Source: Bradyrhizobium quebecense (GTDB lineage: Bacteria > Pseudomonadota > Alphaproteobacteria > Rhizobiales > Xanthobacteraceae). Taken from it: DNA of 64,000 nucleotides. The stretch spans positions 3,720,001 to 3,784,000 of the forward strand of contig NZ_CP088022.1 in the NCBI RefSeq assembly GCF_013373795.3, given 5' to 3'. Position numbers and translations under genes: made by a program. The notes under the pieces were generated by a model. The model made no database searches, was not told the origin of the DNA, and saw only the letters and a list, made by a program, of their open reading frames with translations. Positions 63,209 through 64,000 of this stretch are shown here, piece after piece. Position 1 is the stretch's first letter. The number at the start of each line of letters is the position of its first letter.

Positions 63209-63484
63209 GACGGTTCTTCTGGTCTCCCTCGGCTGCTTGTTCCCTCAGGGATGTGCGGGATATGGCCTTATTGCTGGCCGGCAGACCGCAAGCCTACACG
63301 GCGGATCGCCGTCCGAACAGCCTGCGAGGTGCGGCAGGAAGCGCAGGCTCCTATGCAGGATGCGCGCTTGCGCGCCTTGCGGGATTGGCGGCACGGCGCT
63401 TGCTTGATTTGCTGATCGGATTGGTGAAGCATGCGGCTCGCTGCGGCCAACGTGCCGGCGCAACGACAAATCGGGGGACGGCGA

Positions 63485-64000
63485 ATGGTCGATGTTTCGC
63501 GCAGAACGCTCCTCAAGCTCGCGGCCAGCGTGCCGCCGGCGATCGCGGCCCCGGCTCTCCTGTCATCGAGAGCCATCGCCGCCGGCAAGGGCAAGACCAT
63601 ATCGGCGGTGATGCACTCGGACCTGCGCATCATCGATCCCGGTTTCACCACCGCCTACATCACCCGCGACCATGGCTACATGGTCTACGACACGCTGCTC
63701 GGCATCGATTCAAGCTTCAAGGTCCGGCCGCAGATGGCGGACTGGACGATCTCCGACGACAAGCTGACCTACACCTTCACGCTGCGCGACGGCCTGAAAT
63801 GGCATGACGGCGCGCCCGTCACCGCGGAGGACTGCATCGCCTCGCTGAAGCGCTGGACCGTCGTCGACGGCATGGCGCAGAAGCTGGCCGAGTTCACCGC
63901 CTCCCTCGAGGCCGGCGGACCGAAGACGATCGTGCTCAAGCTCAAGGAGCCGTACGGCCTGGTGCTGGAGTCGCTGGCAAAGCCCTCCTCCTATGTCGCC
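63485..64000 (+). CDS. ABC transporter substrate-binding protein, family 5 (3' end outside window)
   Basis: 172 residues visible, continuing past the right edge. A twin-arginine signal (VSRRTLLKLAASVPPAIAAP) precedes the mature protein, which begins GKTISAVMHSDLRIIDPGFT. The family-5 pattern MVYDTLLGIDSSFKVRPQMA, DWTISDDKLTYTFTLRDGLK and WHDGAPVTAEDCIASLKRW matches peptide/opine/nickel-type importers. Divergent from the molybdenum hydroxylase operon, which suggests that it may import that enzyme's substrate or a related compound; this is inference. GGGGGA precedes the ATG. Confidence 0.9.
   Translation, partial: MVDVSRRTLLKLAASVPPAIAAPALLSSRAIAAGKGKTISAVMHSDLRIIDPGFTTAYITRDHGYMVYDTLLGIDSSFKVRPQMADWTISDDKLTYTFTLRDGLKWHDGAPVTAEDCIASLKRWTVVDGMAQKLAEFTASLEAGGPKTIVLKLKEPYGLVLESLAKPSSYVA

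Noticed and set aside
1..64000. CRISPR arrays, tRNA and rRNA genes
   Set aside because: No regularly spaced direct repeats and no cloverleaf or rRNA sequence recognised; tRNAscan-SE and a CRISPR finder would be needed to exclude weak cases.

Overview
The window is a high-GC chromosomal segment of an alphaproteobacterium, most likely Bradyrhizobium or a close relative. The reasons are a coxMNOP-type alternative oxidase cluster, a FixK/FNR-type half-site pair, small cysteine-rich and DUF families common in Bradyrhizobiaceae, and several classes of interspersed palindromic repeats typical of rhizobial intergenic DNA. No rRNA, tRNA or CRISPR array was seen. Genus assignment is inference.

Left part (1-12.7 kb): a leftward copper/silver efflux operon (FixH/YtkA-like protein, CusB-type adaptor, CusA-type RND pump running off the left edge), a Met/Cys-rich secreted protein and a GDCCVxC protein. 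Next comes a leftward six-gene aa3-type cytochrome oxidase operon (subunits II, I, III-like, III, IV-like and heme O synthase). A DUF2189 membrane protein is divergent from it. The region joins copper export to a copper/heme oxidase.

12.8-26.9 kb: an IorAB-type molybdenum hydroxylase with a divergent LysR regulator, a serine carboxypeptidase, NAD kinase, a response-regulator/Hpt pair, a DUF2336 protein, a transglycosylase, hisI and folE, an IscU-like scaffold, a ClpP-like exported protein, yidD and a small membrane protein.

26.9-30.5 kb: a mobile block. An IS91-type unit (tyrosine recombinase plus HUH transposase) appears to be inserted inside an IS630 element, whose transposase needs a frameshift.

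30.7-43.3 kb: a GrlR-like protein, an MFS transporter, a second ClpP-like exported protein, thrS, a nitroreductase, a PAS-GGDEF-EAL protein, a secreted Pro-rich protein, a patatin, a CBS protein and a rhomboid protease.

43.4-47 kb: an accessory islet of small and broken genes. It holds a truncated GIY-YIG reading frame, tiny proteins, a cytochrome c, two paralogous ~55-residue proteins, decayed repeat copies and a candidate small RNA with promoter and terminator.

47-64 kb: a PAS_5 protein, a HAMP adenylate cyclase, TPR and cupin proteins, an acyl-CoA dehydrogenase-like flavoprotein, an Orn/Lys/Arg decarboxylase broken by a frameshift and followed by a GNAT acetyltransferase, a dodecin and HdeD pair sharing a FixK-type box, a COG4315 protein, a DUF4239 protein, an ornithine cyclodeaminase homologue, an Imm35/YrhB-like protein, a complete three-subunit molybdenum hydroxylase operon, and the start of a Tat-exported ABC substrate-binding protein at the right edge.

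No single clearly new multi-gene system was found. The strongest leads are the small-RNA candidate, the operator-like repeats before the oxidase operon, the FixK box, the nested insertion sequences and the small-protein islet.
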